Positions 41,779 to 51,402 are shown, counted from the stretch's first letter. The stretch is DNA of 64,000 nt from Candidatus Iainarchaeum andersonii SCGC AAA011-E11 (GCA_000402355.1 AQRS01000043.1:71458-135457), one strand, 5' to 3'. Numbers and translations: made by a program. The notes: generated by a model from the sequence alone, not told the origin.

Positions 41779-42345
41779 TCACTTCAAAGCATAATCGCTT
41801 GAAATCTTTCTTTCTTCCATCGCGCCAGTAACCGGGTCCCTGAGGCGCCCGTCAATGAGAATCAATGGCTTCCTGGATTTTACCCCAAAGGCCTTTATCA
41901 CGCCGAGTTCCGGCGCCTTGGTCTCGAGCTCGATGCCGTAGCGCGTGACTTCCAGAATGCGCGCCTTCACTATGTCGCCCATCCTGAACGCGTCCTCCAG
42001 GTTGCGCACGTACTCGTTTGAAACATTGAAAACCATTATGGAACCGTTCTGGTTGTGGACCACGAGGCGCTCGCCGTTCTTCTCGGCCTCGAGAATCTCG
42101 ACCAAAACGGAGCTGCTCTTCACGGTGCTGACAAGGGCAATCACAATCGCGCCCCTCTCAAGTATTTTAGTGGGGCGCGTGGCTTTCCGGACACTGGCCT
42201 CATGGGTTTTGGAATCAAGGCTCATGACGCCGATGCTGTCCGAATAAACGCTTCCCGTTCCGTCCTCAAACGCATTCGGGCCCGCAAGGAACTCCTCCTC
42301 ATACGACAAAAAAGTGCCAGGGCAAACAAAAGACTTTTCCTGCAA
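41779..42345 (-). CDS. csl4: Exosome RNA-binding subunit Csl4, zinc ribbon lost
   Basis: 188 residues. Csl4 caps the archaeal exosome. The N-terminal domain (VCPGTFLSYEEEFLAGPNAFED..GSVYSDSIG) and central S1 domain (GDIVKARILEVTRYGIELETK) are normal. The C-terminal region should be a CxxC..CxxC zinc ribbon; here it reads AFGVKSRKPL..LRDPVTGAMEERKIS, so all four cysteines are replaced while the frame of the domain remains. The start is probably TTG 42345, with GGAG 9 nt upstream; TTG 42360 is an alternative. Confidence 0.9.
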   Translation of the reverse strand: MQEKSFVCPGTFLSYEEEFLAGPNAFEDGTGSVYSDSIGVMSLDSKTHEASVRKATRPTKILERGAIVIALVSTVKSSSVLVEILEAEKNGERLVVHNQNGSIMVFNVSNEYVRNLEDAFRMGDIVKARILEVTRYGIELETKAPELGVIKAFGVKSRKPLILIDGRLRDPVTGAMEERKISSDYALK

Positions 42346-42429
42346 AAACAACCACTCCAAAAACCGGTTAATTCAATTAGAATTTTCTCCAGAAACCTAT
42401 TTAAATCACTACGCCATAATCCTTGCGTT

Positions 42430-43410
42430 ATGGTCCTGGAATCCATCATAAACGTGAATATAGCTGAAAAACGGCCCGTTTACCTATTTTTCCTGGCTTT
42501 TGTGGTTTCAACCGTTTCAATGTTTGCGGCGTACAACCTCTTCCCCGAAAGCTCCTCCGTGCTCAAAATAGCGTTCATAACAGTCGCATTCATGCCCATA
42601 CTGCACGCACTCTACCTCAGGGAGGAGCAAGTTGAGGTGGACGAAAACGACGTTCCGTTTGCATTCATTTCAACGCATTTCGAGGTAATACACATTTACG
42701 GCTGGATTTTCCTGGGCATGATGGTTTCCTTCGCGCTGTGGACCGCCGTGCTTCCAGAAACTGCGCAGAACTGCACCGGGGCGCAATGCATCCTTCCGCC
42801 AAAATCGATTGTTTTTTCTGAACAGGAAAAAGTGCGCTACGGCATAACCGGAAAAGTCATAGGCGAACAGGAATGCTTCTCGGACAGCACAAAAAGCTTT
42901 GAACAGTGCTTCGGGCTCATATTCATGAACAACCTCTGGGTCCTCGTGCTCGCAATATTATTCTCATTCATCTGGGGCGCGGGCGCGATATTCCTGCTCG
43001 GGTGGAACGCCTCTGTAATAGGCTTCTTCATAGGAACCGAAATAATGCAGAAGAGCCTCATCGCGGGAATAGAGCGCGGCATAAGTTATTTGCCGCACGG
43101 CATACCTGAAATAACAGCCTACTTCATCGCCGCAATAGCCGGAGGAATAATATCCGCGGCAGTATCAAAGCAGCAGTTCAAGAAACACGAAATAAGGATA
43201 GTGATTCTGGACACGATACTCCTGATACTTTTGGGCACGATAATGCTGTTCATCGGCGCGTTCATCGAGACCGCGGAAATATTCGCTTACTGGGACGCGG
43301 CCATAGGAGGCGTGATCGCGTTCATTGCGCTCTTCTTCATACTCTACTTCCCCGCGGTGAGGTACAGGATAAACAAGCTGCACAGGGAACAGAAAAAATT
43401 ACTTGCTTGA
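42430..43410 (+). CDS. SpoIIM-like (DUF95) membrane protein
   Basis: 326 residues with six or more membrane spans. The stage II sporulation protein M family signature is visible in LLGWNASVIGFFIG and LPHGIPEITAYFIAAIAGGIISAAV. In archaea its role is unknown. A soluble loop with three cysteines (CTGAQC, ECFS) between spans 3 and 4 is probably external. ATG 42430 opens the frame. Its 3' end overlaps the convergent stomatin gene by 12 nt. Confidence 0.85.
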   Translation: MVLESIINVNIAEKRPVYLFFLAFVVSTVSMFAAYNLFPESSSVLKIAFITVAFMPILHALYLREEQVEVDENDVPFAFISTHFEVIHIYGWIFLGMMVSFALWTAVLPETAQNCTGAQCILPPKSIVFSEQEKVRYGITGKVIGEQECFSDSTKSFEQCFGLIFMNNLWVLVLAILFSFIWGAGAIFLLGWNASVIGFFIGTEIMQKSLIAGIERGISYLPHGIPEITAYFIAAIAGGIISAAVSKQQFKKHEIRIVILDTILLILLGTIMLFIGAFIETAEIFAYWDAAIGGVIAFIALFFILYFPAVRYRINKLHREQKKLLA

Positions 43411-44349
43411 TTTCTTTGCTTTCCCGTTGCCCGCGAGCGACTTCACCAAGGGCGCATACTTCTTCAGCAAAGACTCGATTTCACTCTGCGAAAGGTTCTG
43501 GCCCGAAATGGACTGCGCGAGCTTCGACAATTCGAGCGGGAAAATGAATTTCGTGCTTCTTCCCTCGCCCAGCTTCTCCAGGGCGCGCACATAATAATAA
43601 GCCAAAGCCCTGTCGCTCAGGTTCTCGGCCGCATTCTTCACGGCCTCAATCTCAGCCTGATGCGCCTCCGCACCCTGTATGCGCGCGAGCTTTCTTTGCT
43701 CCGCGGCCTTTTCCTCGTGCATCGCCTCAATGACGGCGCGCGGAAGGTTGATGTCCTTGATTGTGACCTCGTCAACAACAACGCCCCAATTCTTTGCAAT
43801 CTTCTCAAGCCCCTCCTTGAGGCTAACGTTCAATTCACTCACCTTGGAAATGAGCTCGTTCAGGTTCAAAGAACCGGCCTTGTCCCTTATGAGGCCCATG
43901 AGGAAAAGCTTGGAAGCCTGAATGTAATCCTGGACAGCCGTAATGCTGTTTATTACCGAGGCATTATCCTTGTTCACGCGCAAATAAATCACGGCATCGA
44001 CATTCACCTCAATGTTGTCCTTGGTAATGATGTCCTGCTTTGGAATGTCGATTGCCCGCGTCCTCAAATCAACGACTTCATAGGATTCAAGGGGCGGAAA
44101 CACCACGGCCCAGCCCGGGCCGCCAACCCTATTTACCCTTCCGAGAGTGAACACAACGGCGCGCTCATAATCCCTGAGCTGGAGAACATAATCGTACCTT
44201 GCAATGAGGTAAATTACCGCCAAGGCAGGCACGACAATAACGAGGTTCTGCATTACCCAGGCGGCATTCTGCGTAACCACAAAAAGAACGGCAATGACCG
44301 CAACCACAAGGAAAATGAAAATCAGCTGCTTCAGTTCCTTTGCCTGCAT
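43399..44349 (-). CDS. SPFH/stomatin-like membrane protein
   Basis: 316 residues. Two N-terminal hydrophobic segments (about 8-50) precede the SPFH domain: YERAVVFTLGRVNRVGGPGWAVVFPPLESYEVVDLRTRAIDIP, then NIEVNVDAVIYLRV. A long coiled-coil (AAEQRKLARIQGAEAHQAEIEAVKNAAENL) follows. Such proteins form oligomeric membrane scaffolds, often with NfeD or proteases. Membrane LonB lies 1.4 kb away. The C terminus is Lys-rich. Confidence 0.9.
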   Translation of the reverse strand: MQAKELKQLIFIFLVVAVIAVLFVVTQNAAWVMQNLVIVVPALAVIYLIARYDYVLQLRDYERAVVFTLGRVNRVGGPGWAVVFPPLESYEVVDLRTRAIDIPKQDIITKDNIEVNVDAVIYLRVNKDNASVINSITAVQDYIQASKLFLMGLIRDKAGSLNLNELISKVSELNVSLKEGLEKIAKNWGVVVDEVTIKDINLPRAVIEAMHEEKAAEQRKLARIQGAEAHQAEIEAVKNAAENLSDRALAYYYVRALEKLGEGRSTKFIFPLELSKLAQSISGQNLSQSEIESLLKKYAPLVKSLAGNGKAKKSSK

Positions 44350-44442
44350 GAAAGTCCACCAAAAGGGGAGGGGGTTTTAATTTCTTTAATATAATTATTT
44401 ATACTAGTAAATAGCCATATAAATACATTTCGAGCTGGTGCA

Positions 44443-45672
44443 ATGAAGGAAAACGAAAGCATACTCGTGCTGTGTGTAGACCGCGACAATGACCTCGGCA
44501 AAAAGGCCGGAATACAGGGCCCAATAATCGGCAGGGAAAAGTGCCTCCAGGCGGCCGCAAAGCTCGCGCTTTCAGACCCAACCGAATCGGACGCGAACGC
44601 AATATTCGGCGCCGTGAAAAAATTCGACGAGGCAAAGCAATACTCGAACGCGCAAATAGCGGTTCTCACGGGCCACGGAAAAACAGGCTTGGAATCCGAC
44701 AGGAAAATCAACGAACAACTGGACGCGGTTCTTGAAGGCTTTCCGGCAACAGGAATAGTACTTGTAACCGATGGCGCGGAAGACGACCAGGTTATTCCAA
44801 TATTGCAGAGCCGCGCACCCATAATTTCCAAGGAACTGATAATAGTCAAGCAAGCATCCGAGGTCGAAAGCACTTACTACACGATAAAGCAGGCGCTGAA
44901 CGACCCTGATTTCGCGAGGACATTCATTCTCGTCCCTGGAGTTGTGATACTCTTGTGGGGCATACTCGCGCTGCTTAACTCCGAAAAACTGTTTTTCCAG
45001 AGCATGCTCCTTGTGGTCGGCGCATACTTAATACTCAAAGGAACCGGCCTGGAACAGAGGATTGCCGGAGCAATCTCAAGCGTCACAAAAAGCCTTTCAC
45101 TGCAAAGGGTGAGCTTTCCTTTCTATCTCATGACCATACTGCTCTTCATAATCGGAATCTACGCTTCGGCACAGGAAATAGGATTCGGCAGCAACCTAAC
45201 CACTGTGACCACTGCGGTGAGCCAGCTCATGTTCTTCCTCGCGCTCACAGGAATTTCATTTGTTGCCGCAAAAAGCGTTGACGCAATCCAGCTCAAAAAG
45301 GCGTACAGGATAATGAAATACTTCCTCTCCGGAGCCGCAGTGTTCATACTCTGGTTCATACTGGATGCGGGGTTAAAAGTCCTGACGGGAGAGCCATACG
45401 CCGACCTGGCATGGTTCGGAATCAACGTGCTCATAAGCTTTGCATTCGCGCTGGTCGCATACAAGATTTCCGGGGTGCTTGACCTCGGCAAAAAAATCAC
45501 GAAACTCCTCATCGGCCTTCCGGTTTACTCCAAGGACGGAAAATGGCTCGGCATGGTTGAATCAATCAACGGAAGGGAAAGCATTGAGTACAAAAACAAA
45601 AACACGAACAAAACCATGAAAATCAAGAACGGCGAATTCAGCTTCAGCGAAGGAAAAATAGTGCTCGGCTGA
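44443..45672 (+). CDS. DUF373 family membrane protein with PRC-like tail
   Basis: 409 residues. The N-terminal soluble domain (ILVLCVDRDNDLGKKAGIQGPIIGRE, VLTGHG, GIVLVTDGAEDDQVIPIL) matches DUF373, an archaeal family of unknown function. Eight or so membrane spans occupy residues 160-345. The last 60 residues (LIGLPVYSKDGKWLGMVESI) look like a PRC-barrel domain. It diverges from the stomatin gene across an A/T-rich region with two promoters. Confidence 0.85.
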   Translation: MKENESILVLCVDRDNDLGKKAGIQGPIIGREKCLQAAAKLALSDPTESDANAIFGAVKKFDEAKQYSNAQIAVLTGHGKTGLESDRKINEQLDAVLEGFPATGIVLVTDGAEDDQVIPILQSRAPIISKELIIVKQASEVESTYYTIKQALNDPDFARTFILVPGVVILLWGILALLNSEKLFFQSMLLVVGAYLILKGTGLEQRIAGAISSVTKSLSLQRVSFPFYLMTILLFIIGIYASAQEIGFGSNLTTVTTAVSQLMFFLALTGISFVAAKSVDAIQLKKAYRIMKYFLSGAAVFILWFILDAGLKVLTGEPYADLAWFGINVLISFAFALVAYKISGVLDLGKKITKLLIGLPVYSKDGKWLGMVESINGRESIEYKNKNTNKTMKIKNGEFSFSEGKIVLG

Positions 45673-45715
45673 ACAACAAAGGAGATTCGTAAAAATGCCG
45701 GAAAGAAAAATCGAT

Positions 45716-47635
45716 TCACGTCGCGCCGGCCTTTTTCCCGAGACCGCTGCCCAAGCTTTTTTTCAGGGTTATTTCCATGAGCTTGTTGAGGCTAACCAAT
45801 AGCTTTGTTTTCTCGCCACCCTTCACGAACGCATTTTCGAGAACCTCGGAAAGCGTGGAAACCGGAACGATTTTTATTTTTGCAAGCTGGTCTTCCGGCA
45901 AAACAACGTCGCCGAGATTTGATTTTGGGATAATCACTTCCTTGAAGCCCGCGACAATCGCCGCGGAAACTTTCGAGCTTATTCCCCCGACAGGCAAAAC
46001 CTCGCCGCGAACGCTTAAAGAGCCGGTCATTGCGAGATCCTGCTTCACCGGAATCTTTTCAAAAGCCGAAATCACCGCGGTCGCGACACTAACTGAAGCG
46101 GAATCGCCCTCTACACCTTCATAAGACTGCAGGAACTGTATGTGCAAATCATGCCTTGAAATGTCCTTTCCGGAAAGCCGCTTTATGATTGCGGAAACAT
46201 TCTGCACGGCTTCCCTTGCGATCTCACCAAGCTTTCCGGTCGCAATTATTTTCCCCTCGGAACTCGACTGCGCGGGCGCAATCTCAGCCTCAATCGGCAT
46301 AATCAGGCCGGCATCACCCTCAGCCATCACGGCCAAACCATTCACGCGGCCAATTGCGGAGCCCTCGAACATGTAAACCTCATAATCCTTCTTGTGCTCA
46401 ATAATCTTCAATGCCATCTGCTGCTCCAATGTTTTTGCGGACATTTTCGCCTCAACAATGTCCTGGACAGCCACAAGCGCATGATTCTTTTCCATTGCAA
46501 CGTCGCCCGCCGCACGTATGAGGCCCCCTAGCTCGCGCAGCCTCAGCGTAAGCTTGTTCTTCCTGCCGGACTTGCGCCTCGCGTCAAAAATAATGTCCTT
46601 CACCGCGTCCATTGAAAAGTGCGGAATCTTGCCGTCATTCGTAACTTCCTGCGCGACAAACTGAACAATCTTGTTCCTGTTCTCCTCATTGTCATCCATG
46701 TCAAGGTTCATGTAAATCTCGTAACCATAACCCCTGATTCTTGAACGCAATGCAGGGTGGAGTTTCTCCAAATCCTCGTAATTTCCCGCCGCAACCAAAA
46801 CAAAGTCGCACGGAATCGGGTCCGTCCTTGTCATCGCGCCCGAACTCATTTCGCTCTGGCCGGTAATGGGATACTTTTTTTCCTGCATTGCTGTCAAAAG
46901 CTCCTGCTGGCTCTTCATTGAAAGCGTTGCAATCTCATCCATGAAAAGAACACCGCCGGAAGCCCTGTGAATCATTCCCGGCTCAACTCTTAAATGAGGA
47001 GGGGTTCCCAAGCCACCACTTTGCAAAGGATCGTGCCTCACATCACCAAGCAAAGCACCTGCCCTCGCGCCCGTTGCCTCGAAGAACGGCGCAATCTTTT
47101 TCCCCTTGTTGTTTACGAGGAGCTTAGGAACAACAACGCCGCCCTTCACGCGCATCTGCGCGCCAAGAGCAAAGCCCACAATCAAAAACCCGCCGAGAAT
47201 CAAAGTGGCCGCATAAACAACATCCGGCATGAAACCGAGTGTCCAGAAAACATAACTCAGAATGAACCAACCCAAAGGCAGAATGAAACCAAGGAGGCGC
47301 ATATTGTCCTCCTGTGTCTTTGCCTCGAGCCTTGACTCCTCCATAATCCTTGTCCCGTCGCCCGCCTTTACAACGCGCACTTTCGGGTTGTTCGGGTCCT
47401 CCTCATTCGGGTAAATCAGGGTATCTGTAAGGCGCTGCAGCGGCATTATCTCGGACATGGCCTTTGCAAGCATTGATTTTCCGGTTCCCGGCAAGCCGAC
47501 AAGAAGAACATTCCTTTTCTGCACCGCGGCCTTGCGAACCAGCTCAACGCAGCGGTCCTGGCCAATGACCTGCTCAAGCAGAAGCTTTGGAACAGGAACA
47601 TCCTTTGTGGAGGCAAGCTTCAGGAAATCGGGCAT
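45716..47635 (-). CDS. lonB: Membrane-anchored Lon protease (archaeal LonB)
   Basis: 639 residues. AAA+ core: GLPGTGKSM (Walker A) and [12 protein letters not shown] (Walker B). Between them, at residues 115-155, two membrane spans are inserted, as is diagnostic of archaeal LonB. The C-terminal protease domain carries the Ser-Lys dyad: [10 protein letters not shown] (Ser) and [11 protein letters not shown] (Lys). It degrades membrane and unfolded proteins at the inner face of the membrane. A TATA-like TTATTTATATAA lies upstream of ATG 47635. Confidence 0.96.
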   Translation of the reverse strand: MPDFLKLASTKDVPVPKLLLEQVIGQDRCVELVRKAAVQKRNVLLVGLPGTGKSMLAKAMSEIMPLQRLTDTLIYPNEEDPNNPKVRVVKAGDGTRIMEESRLEAKTQEDNMRLLGFILPLGWFILSYVFWTLGFMPDVVYAATLILGGFLIVGFALGAQMRVKGGVVVPKLLVNNKGKKIAPFFEATGARAGALLGDVRHDPLQSGGLGTPPHLRVEPGMIHRASGGVLFMDEIATLSMKSQQELLTAMQEKKYPITGQSEMSSGAMTRTDPIPCDFVLVAAGNYEDLEKLHPALRSRIRGYGYEIYMNLDMDDNEENRNKIVQFVAQEVTNDGKIPHFSMDAVKDIIFDARRKSGRKNKLTLRLRELGGLIRAAGDVAMEKNHALVAVQDIVEAKMSAKTLEQQMALKIIEHKKDYEVYMFEGSAIGRVNGLAVMAEGDAGLIMPIEAEIAPAQSSSEGKIIATGKLGEIAREAVQNVSAIIKRLSGKDISRHDLHIQFLQSYEGVEGDSASVSVATAVISAFEKIPVKQDLAMTGSLSVRGEVLPVGGISSKVSAAIVAGFKEVIIPKSNLGDVVLPEDQLAKIKIVPVSTLSEVLENAFVKGGEKTKLLVSLNKLMEITLKKSLGSGLGKKAGAT

Positions 47636-47726
47636 AATTATGAATTATATAAATAAGCTATTTAAATGGTTGTAATTTCTGAGCAGAGAAGCAAAATACC
47701 TATTTTGCAATACCAAACACGAACAA

Positions 47727-47737
47727 TATTTAACCAT
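47727..47737 (+). promoter_or_regulatory. Archaeal-type promoter of the sigma-like gene
   Basis: CAATATTTAAC forms a TATA box about 35 nt before ATG 47767, with a second A/T box (CTTATATTTG, about 47749-47758) closer. Nothing resembling a bacterial -35/-10 pair stands out, so the gene is probably read by the host's archaeal polymerase. Confidence 0.45.
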
Positions 47738-47766
47738 GTGAACTTTCTTATATTTGTAGTGAAAGT

Positions 47767-48942
47767 ATGCCTAAACCTAAATCCCTTCCGAGAAGAGTAA
47801 GGGTAAACCCCTATGAGATAAATGCTGAGAAGGAACCGCTTCGGTACTATTACAGCCAGATAAAAGGCCGCAGGATTCCGGAAGCGGAAGAAATAAACCA
47901 ATGGGCAAGACAATATAGAGCATCACCCAACAGCCCGGAAGGGTTGGAAGCAAGGAATAATATAATTCAGCACAACCTTCGTTACTCTCACTCGATCGGA
48001 CAAAGATATTATCGCATTATAAGAAACCGAGACATGAGAACCACAACAGCCGACCTTATTCAGGCATCAAATGAAGGGCTTGTAAAGGCAGCTACAAAAT
48101 ATGATCCTGAAAGAGGAGCAACCTTCCTGACTTATGCGACTCATTACATGAGAGGATGTGTTTTGAGAGAGATTATGAAATCATTCATCATCAAGAAACC
48201 GCCATTTTATATCATAAAAATGCTCGAAAAAGAAATTACCGAAATTGAAAATTTTGAGAGCCGGGGCGAAAAACTAACTAAAGAGGCTTTGAAAACCCTG
48301 CAGAAAAAGAAAGAAAGACTCGATATAATTCAGAGAGCAAACAGAATCCTCGACATTGATGCACCTTTGATAGAGGGAGAAGAACTTTCACTTCATGACA
48401 GGGTTTCGAAAACAGGCGCTAGCGAAATGCGCGACCAGATCGAAATAGCACTCTTTAGAAATAAATTAACCAGAGCACTTGGAATGCTTAACGAAAACGA
48501 GCGCAAAGTAATTGAAATGCGCATCATTGACCCACAACAAAAGACATTGGAAGCTATAGGGAAAAGAATGGGGTTTTCTAAGCAATATGCCGCGCAAATA
48601 TTTCAAAGCGCTGTTGCAAAATTAGCCATAAGACCCGAGCTTAGAGGGCCTCTTCAAAGAATAATGTTCGAGGGCAGAAGAAAAAGATCCGGTAAAATCA
48701 AACGTCCAATGCCAAATGAAACTCAAATTAAGATACTTAAAGAAGCGACAGATAGCAATAAATTTGGCGGAACGAACAGAAGAGTCATACAACTGAGATT
48801 CTTAGAACCGAAAACCCTTAGCATCCGTGAAATAGCATTTCGGTGCAAAACCACCCCAAACAATATAAGGTTAATATTGCATGAAACAAAAAGGCGGTTG
48901 AACAACCCTTTGCTTGACAATCTTTTTGTAATGGACTACTGA
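47767..48942 (+). CDS. Bacterial-type sigma-70-like factor with extra C-terminal HTH
   Basis: 391 residues. Residues about 24-62 resemble sigma region 1.2 (EPLRYYYSQIKGRRIPEAEE). Residues 63-140 are region 2: NNIIQHNLRYSHSIGQRYY, then TTADLIQASNEGLVKAATKYDPERGATFLTYATHYMRG (the core-binding and melting region; the usual WW is HY). Residues 195-215 look like the end of region 3 (DAPLIEGEELSLHDRV). Region 4 is at 235-287 (LNENERKVIEMRI, TLEAIGKRMGFSKQYAAQIFQSAVAKL). A second region-4-like HTH lies at 335-380 (RRVIQLRFLEPKTLSIREIAFRC). Archaeal polymerase does not use sigma factors. The gene is A/T-rich against its neighbours, suggesting acquisition. Confidence 0.85.
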   Translation: MPKPKSLPRRVRVNPYEINAEKEPLRYYYSQIKGRRIPEAEEINQWARQYRASPNSPEGLEARNNIIQHNLRYSHSIGQRYYRIIRNRDMRTTTADLIQASNEGLVKAATKYDPERGATFLTYATHYMRGCVLREIMKSFIIKKPPFYIIKMLEKEITEIENFESRGEKLTKEALKTLQKKKERLDIIQRANRILDIDAPLIEGEELSLHDRVSKTGASEMRDQIEIALFRNKLTRALGMLNENERKVIEMRIIDPQQKTLEAIGKRMGFSKQYAAQIFQSAVAKLAIRPELRGPLQRIMFEGRRKRSGKIKRPMPNETQIKILKEATDSNKFGGTNRRVIQLRFLEPKTLSIREIAFRCKTTPNNIRLILHETKRRLNNPLLDNLFVMDY

Positions 48943-48985
48943 AAAGCGGGTTTTTATTTAATGCGTTCCTGTGAAATATATTACC

Positions 48986-49903
48986 ATGAGCAACTCAATG
49001 AAAATAGTGTTTTTGGGAACAAGTGCGAGCACCCCTACAAAGGAGCGCAATTTGAGCAGCATAGCCATCCGCTTCGAGGGCGAATGGCTGCTCTTTGATG
49101 CGCCCGAGGGAACTCAAAGGCAAATGATGAAGGCAGGAGTAAGCTATTTGAAAATAAACAAAATATTCATCTCGCACTTCCACGCAGACCACTTTCTTGG
49201 TTTGGGCGGCTTGTTGGCGACAATGAACATCCACGCACGCGACTGGCCACTCACTATCTATGGGCCGAAAGGAGTTGAAAAGAAAGTCGCGCATTCACTC
49301 GAAATGGCCATGCTGAAGCCGCTCTTTGAAGTGAAATGCATTGAAGCAAAAAAAGGCGTGATTGTGCAGGAAGAAAAATATTCAATTGAGGCATTTCCCC
49401 TGAAGCACGAGATAGAGTGCTTCGGCTACGCGTTTATGGAGAAGGACAAGAAGGGGGAATTCAACAGGCAAAAAGCAATCGAACTCGGCATTCCTATAGG
49501 GCCGCTGTTCTCGGAACTGCAGAACGGAAAAAGCGTGCGCATAAAAGGAAAAACAATAAAGCCGGAAGAAGTGATGGATTCTTCGAAAGGCCGCAAAGGA
49601 AAAAAAATCTCCATGGTGTTCGACACGCTCCCTTCAACAATTTACCACAAGGCAATACAGGATTCGGATATTCTTATTCATGAATCGTCTTTCCTCGAGG
49701 AGCGGAAGGACCGCGCAGAAGAAACAATGCACTCGACAGCGCTTGATGCCGCGCTGGCAGCAAAAAAAACCGGCTGCAAGAAACTCGTGCTTTTCCATTT
49801 GAGCGCGCGCCACAAGGAAACCGAAAAATTCGAGAACGAAGCAAGGAAAGAATTCGGGAACTCAGTTGCGGCAACGGATTTGATGGAAATTGAAGTCGGG
49901 TAA
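48986..49903 (+). CDS. rnz: Ribonuclease Z
   Basis: 305 residues. This tRNA 3' endonuclease of the metallo-beta-lactamase fold shows MKIVFLGTSASTPT at the N terminus, the zinc motif SHFHADHFLGLGG (HxHxDH), LKHEIECFGY, and VFDTLPS and LFHLSARH with the later metal ligands. It trims tRNA precursors; tRNA-Cys in this window lacks encoded CCA, which fits. ATG 48986 lies about 30 nt after TTTTTATTTAA; ATG 48998 gives the family N terminus and is possible too. Confidence 0.94.
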   Translation: MSNSMKIVFLGTSASTPTKERNLSSIAIRFEGEWLLFDAPEGTQRQMMKAGVSYLKINKIFISHFHADHFLGLGGLLATMNIHARDWPLTIYGPKGVEKKVAHSLEMAMLKPLFEVKCIEAKKGVIVQEEKYSIEAFPLKHEIECFGYAFMEKDKKGEFNRQKAIELGIPIGPLFSELQNGKSVRIKGKTIKPEEVMDSSKGRKGKKISMVFDTLPSTIYHKAIQDSDILIHESSFLEERKDRAEETMHSTALDAALAAKKTGCKKLVLFHLSARHKETEKFENEARKEFGNSVAATDLMEIEVG

Positions 49904-49955
49904 CGCGGCCCACTAATCAAAAGTTTAATTAACCAAAAAAGCGCATAAAGCTCAC

Positions 49956-50681
49956 ATGAAGGCAGTCATCATTGCCGCGGGCAAGGGCGTAAGGCTGAAG
50001 CCGATAACCGAGCAAATACCGAAATGCATGGTCGCAATAAAAGGAAAGCCCATGCTCGAACTCATCATGGAAAGAATAATCGGCGCGGGCGCGGAAGAAA
50101 TAAACCTCATTGTCGGCTACAAAAAAGAAATCATTGAGGACCACTTCGGCGCGGAATTCAACGGGGTAAAGCTGAACTACTTCGTGCAGAAAGAGCAAAA
50201 AGGCACGGCGCATGCCGTCAGCCTGGCGGAAAAATACGTCGGCGAAAAATTCCTTGTGGCGAACGGGGATGTGCTCACGAGCACGGCGAACTACAAAAAG
50301 CTCCTTGAAACGGACGAATTCGAAAAGGTGGACGGCCTGATTCTCGCGAGAAAAGTGAACGACCCGTGGAGATACGGCGTACTGAAAACAGAGGAGAAAA
50401 AAGTCAGGGACATAATAGAAAAGCCACTGCCGGGAGAAGAGCCGGGCAATTTGATTAACGCGGGCATTTACAGGTTCAAACAGGATTTCTTTGAATCGAT
50501 AAAGGAAACGAAGCTCTCGGAAAGGAATGAATACGAAATTGTGGACTCGATAAAAAACTATATGGCGAAAGGAAAGGATGTTGAGTTCAGGATGTGTGAA
50601 GGAACCTGCCTCGACATCGGCGACCTGGATGACCTGAAAAGGGCGAACACCATGCTCGATGAACTGTTCCCGAAGCAATGA
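49956..50681 (+). CDS. Sugar-phosphate nucleotidyltransferase
   Basis: 241 residues. Nucleotidyltransferase fold with KAVIIAAGKGVRLKPITEQIPKCMVAIKGKPMLE (the nucleotide-binding GxGxRLxPxT..PK), KGTAHAVSLA, VANGDVLT (metal Asp) and IIEKPLPGEEPGNLINAGIY. It makes an NDP-sugar from NTP and sugar-1-phosphate; the sugar (glucose, mannose or N-acetylglucosamine) is not clear. No acyltransferase tail is fused. It could feed the surface glycosyltransferases at 23-26 kb. Confidence 0.88.
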   Translation: MKAVIIAAGKGVRLKPITEQIPKCMVAIKGKPMLELIMERIIGAGAEEINLIVGYKKEIIEDHFGAEFNGVKLNYFVQKEQKGTAHAVSLAEKYVGEKFLVANGDVLTSTANYKKLLETDEFEKVDGLILARKVNDPWRYGVLKTEEKKVRDIIEKPLPGEEPGNLINAGIYRFKQDFFESIKETKLSERNEYEIVDSIKNYMAKGKDVEFRMCEGTCLDIGDLDDLKRANTMLDELFPKQ

Positions 50682-50712
50682 ATGCGCAAAAAAAACCGCG
50701 AAATTTTCGGAA

Positions 50713-51402
50713 TCACGCGCCGGTCTTGAATGACTGGCCCGGCTTAAGTATTATAGGAACAGTCTTGAGGATGCTTTTCTCAATCCTCGAACTGAAATCC
50801 TTCGGATCGGCGCCGATGGACTCGAATGAATTGTAATGCATCGGAATCACGAACTTCGGCTTCATTGTCTTTGTGGCGCGGACCGCGTCAACCACATCCA
50901 TTGTAGAGTTCCCGCCGATGGGCAAAATGGCTACATCGCACTTTATGTCCGAAAAAGAGTCCATCAGCGCGGTGTTGCCCGCAAAAAACAATGACTCGGC
51001 ATCCCTTGAAAAGCAAAAACTCAAAGGATAGAAAGAATTCGGGTAATGCGCCCCGAGAACGGAAACATCCACTCCGCGAAGATTGAACCTGCTGCCGACA
51101 TTCACGGCGTGCTTCAGGTTGGATGGAATGTCAAGCTCGTTCAAAACAGATTCATGCGCAACAACGGTTGCGCCATCCCTTTTCGCGAAAGCCTCGACGG
51201 TTGCCCTGTCAAAGTGGTCGAACTGCTCGTTGCTCACGCATATGAAATCAATGCCCTTTATTTTGTCGATGTTCGCGGGGAACTTAATCAATGACCTGTA
51301 AGTGGCTTCCCCCTCTGGAATGTTGATGAAGGGATCCACAAGAACATTCGTGTTCCCAAAAGCAATCTTAAAGAATGAGTGCCACAGAAACTGAATCTTC
51401 AT
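50713..51402 (-). CDS. Metallo-beta-lactamase fold hydrolase (UlaG-like)
   Basis: 229 residues. N-terminal MKIQFLWHSFFKIAFGNTNVLVDPFIN is typical of the UlaG/YtnP-like L-ascorbate-6-P-lactonase group. The second motif region reads SNEQFDHFDRATVEAFAKRDG, where the classic HxHxDH has Asn/Glu/Asp in the first positions. Later ligands appear in LGAHYPNSF and IPMHYNSFE. The substrate is unknown and the metal site is atypical. ATG 51402 is used, because the upstream extension has no family match. Confidence 0.82.
   Translation of the reverse strand: MKIQFLWHSFFKIAFGNTNVLVDPFINIPEGEATYRSLIKFPANIDKIKGIDFICVSNEQFDHFDRATVEAFAKRDGATVVAHESVLNELDIPSNLKHAVNVGSRFNLRGVDVSVLGAHYPNSFYPLSFCFSRDAESLFFAGNTALMDSFSDIKCDVAILPIGGNSTMDVVDAVRATKTMKPKFVIPMHYNSFESIGADPKDFSSRIEKSILKTVPIILKPGQSFKTGA

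Noticed and set aside
47767..48942. Sigma-like gene as bacterial contamination
   Set aside because: It is embedded without a break between clearly archaeal genes (LonB, RNase Z) and has an archaeal-type TATA box.
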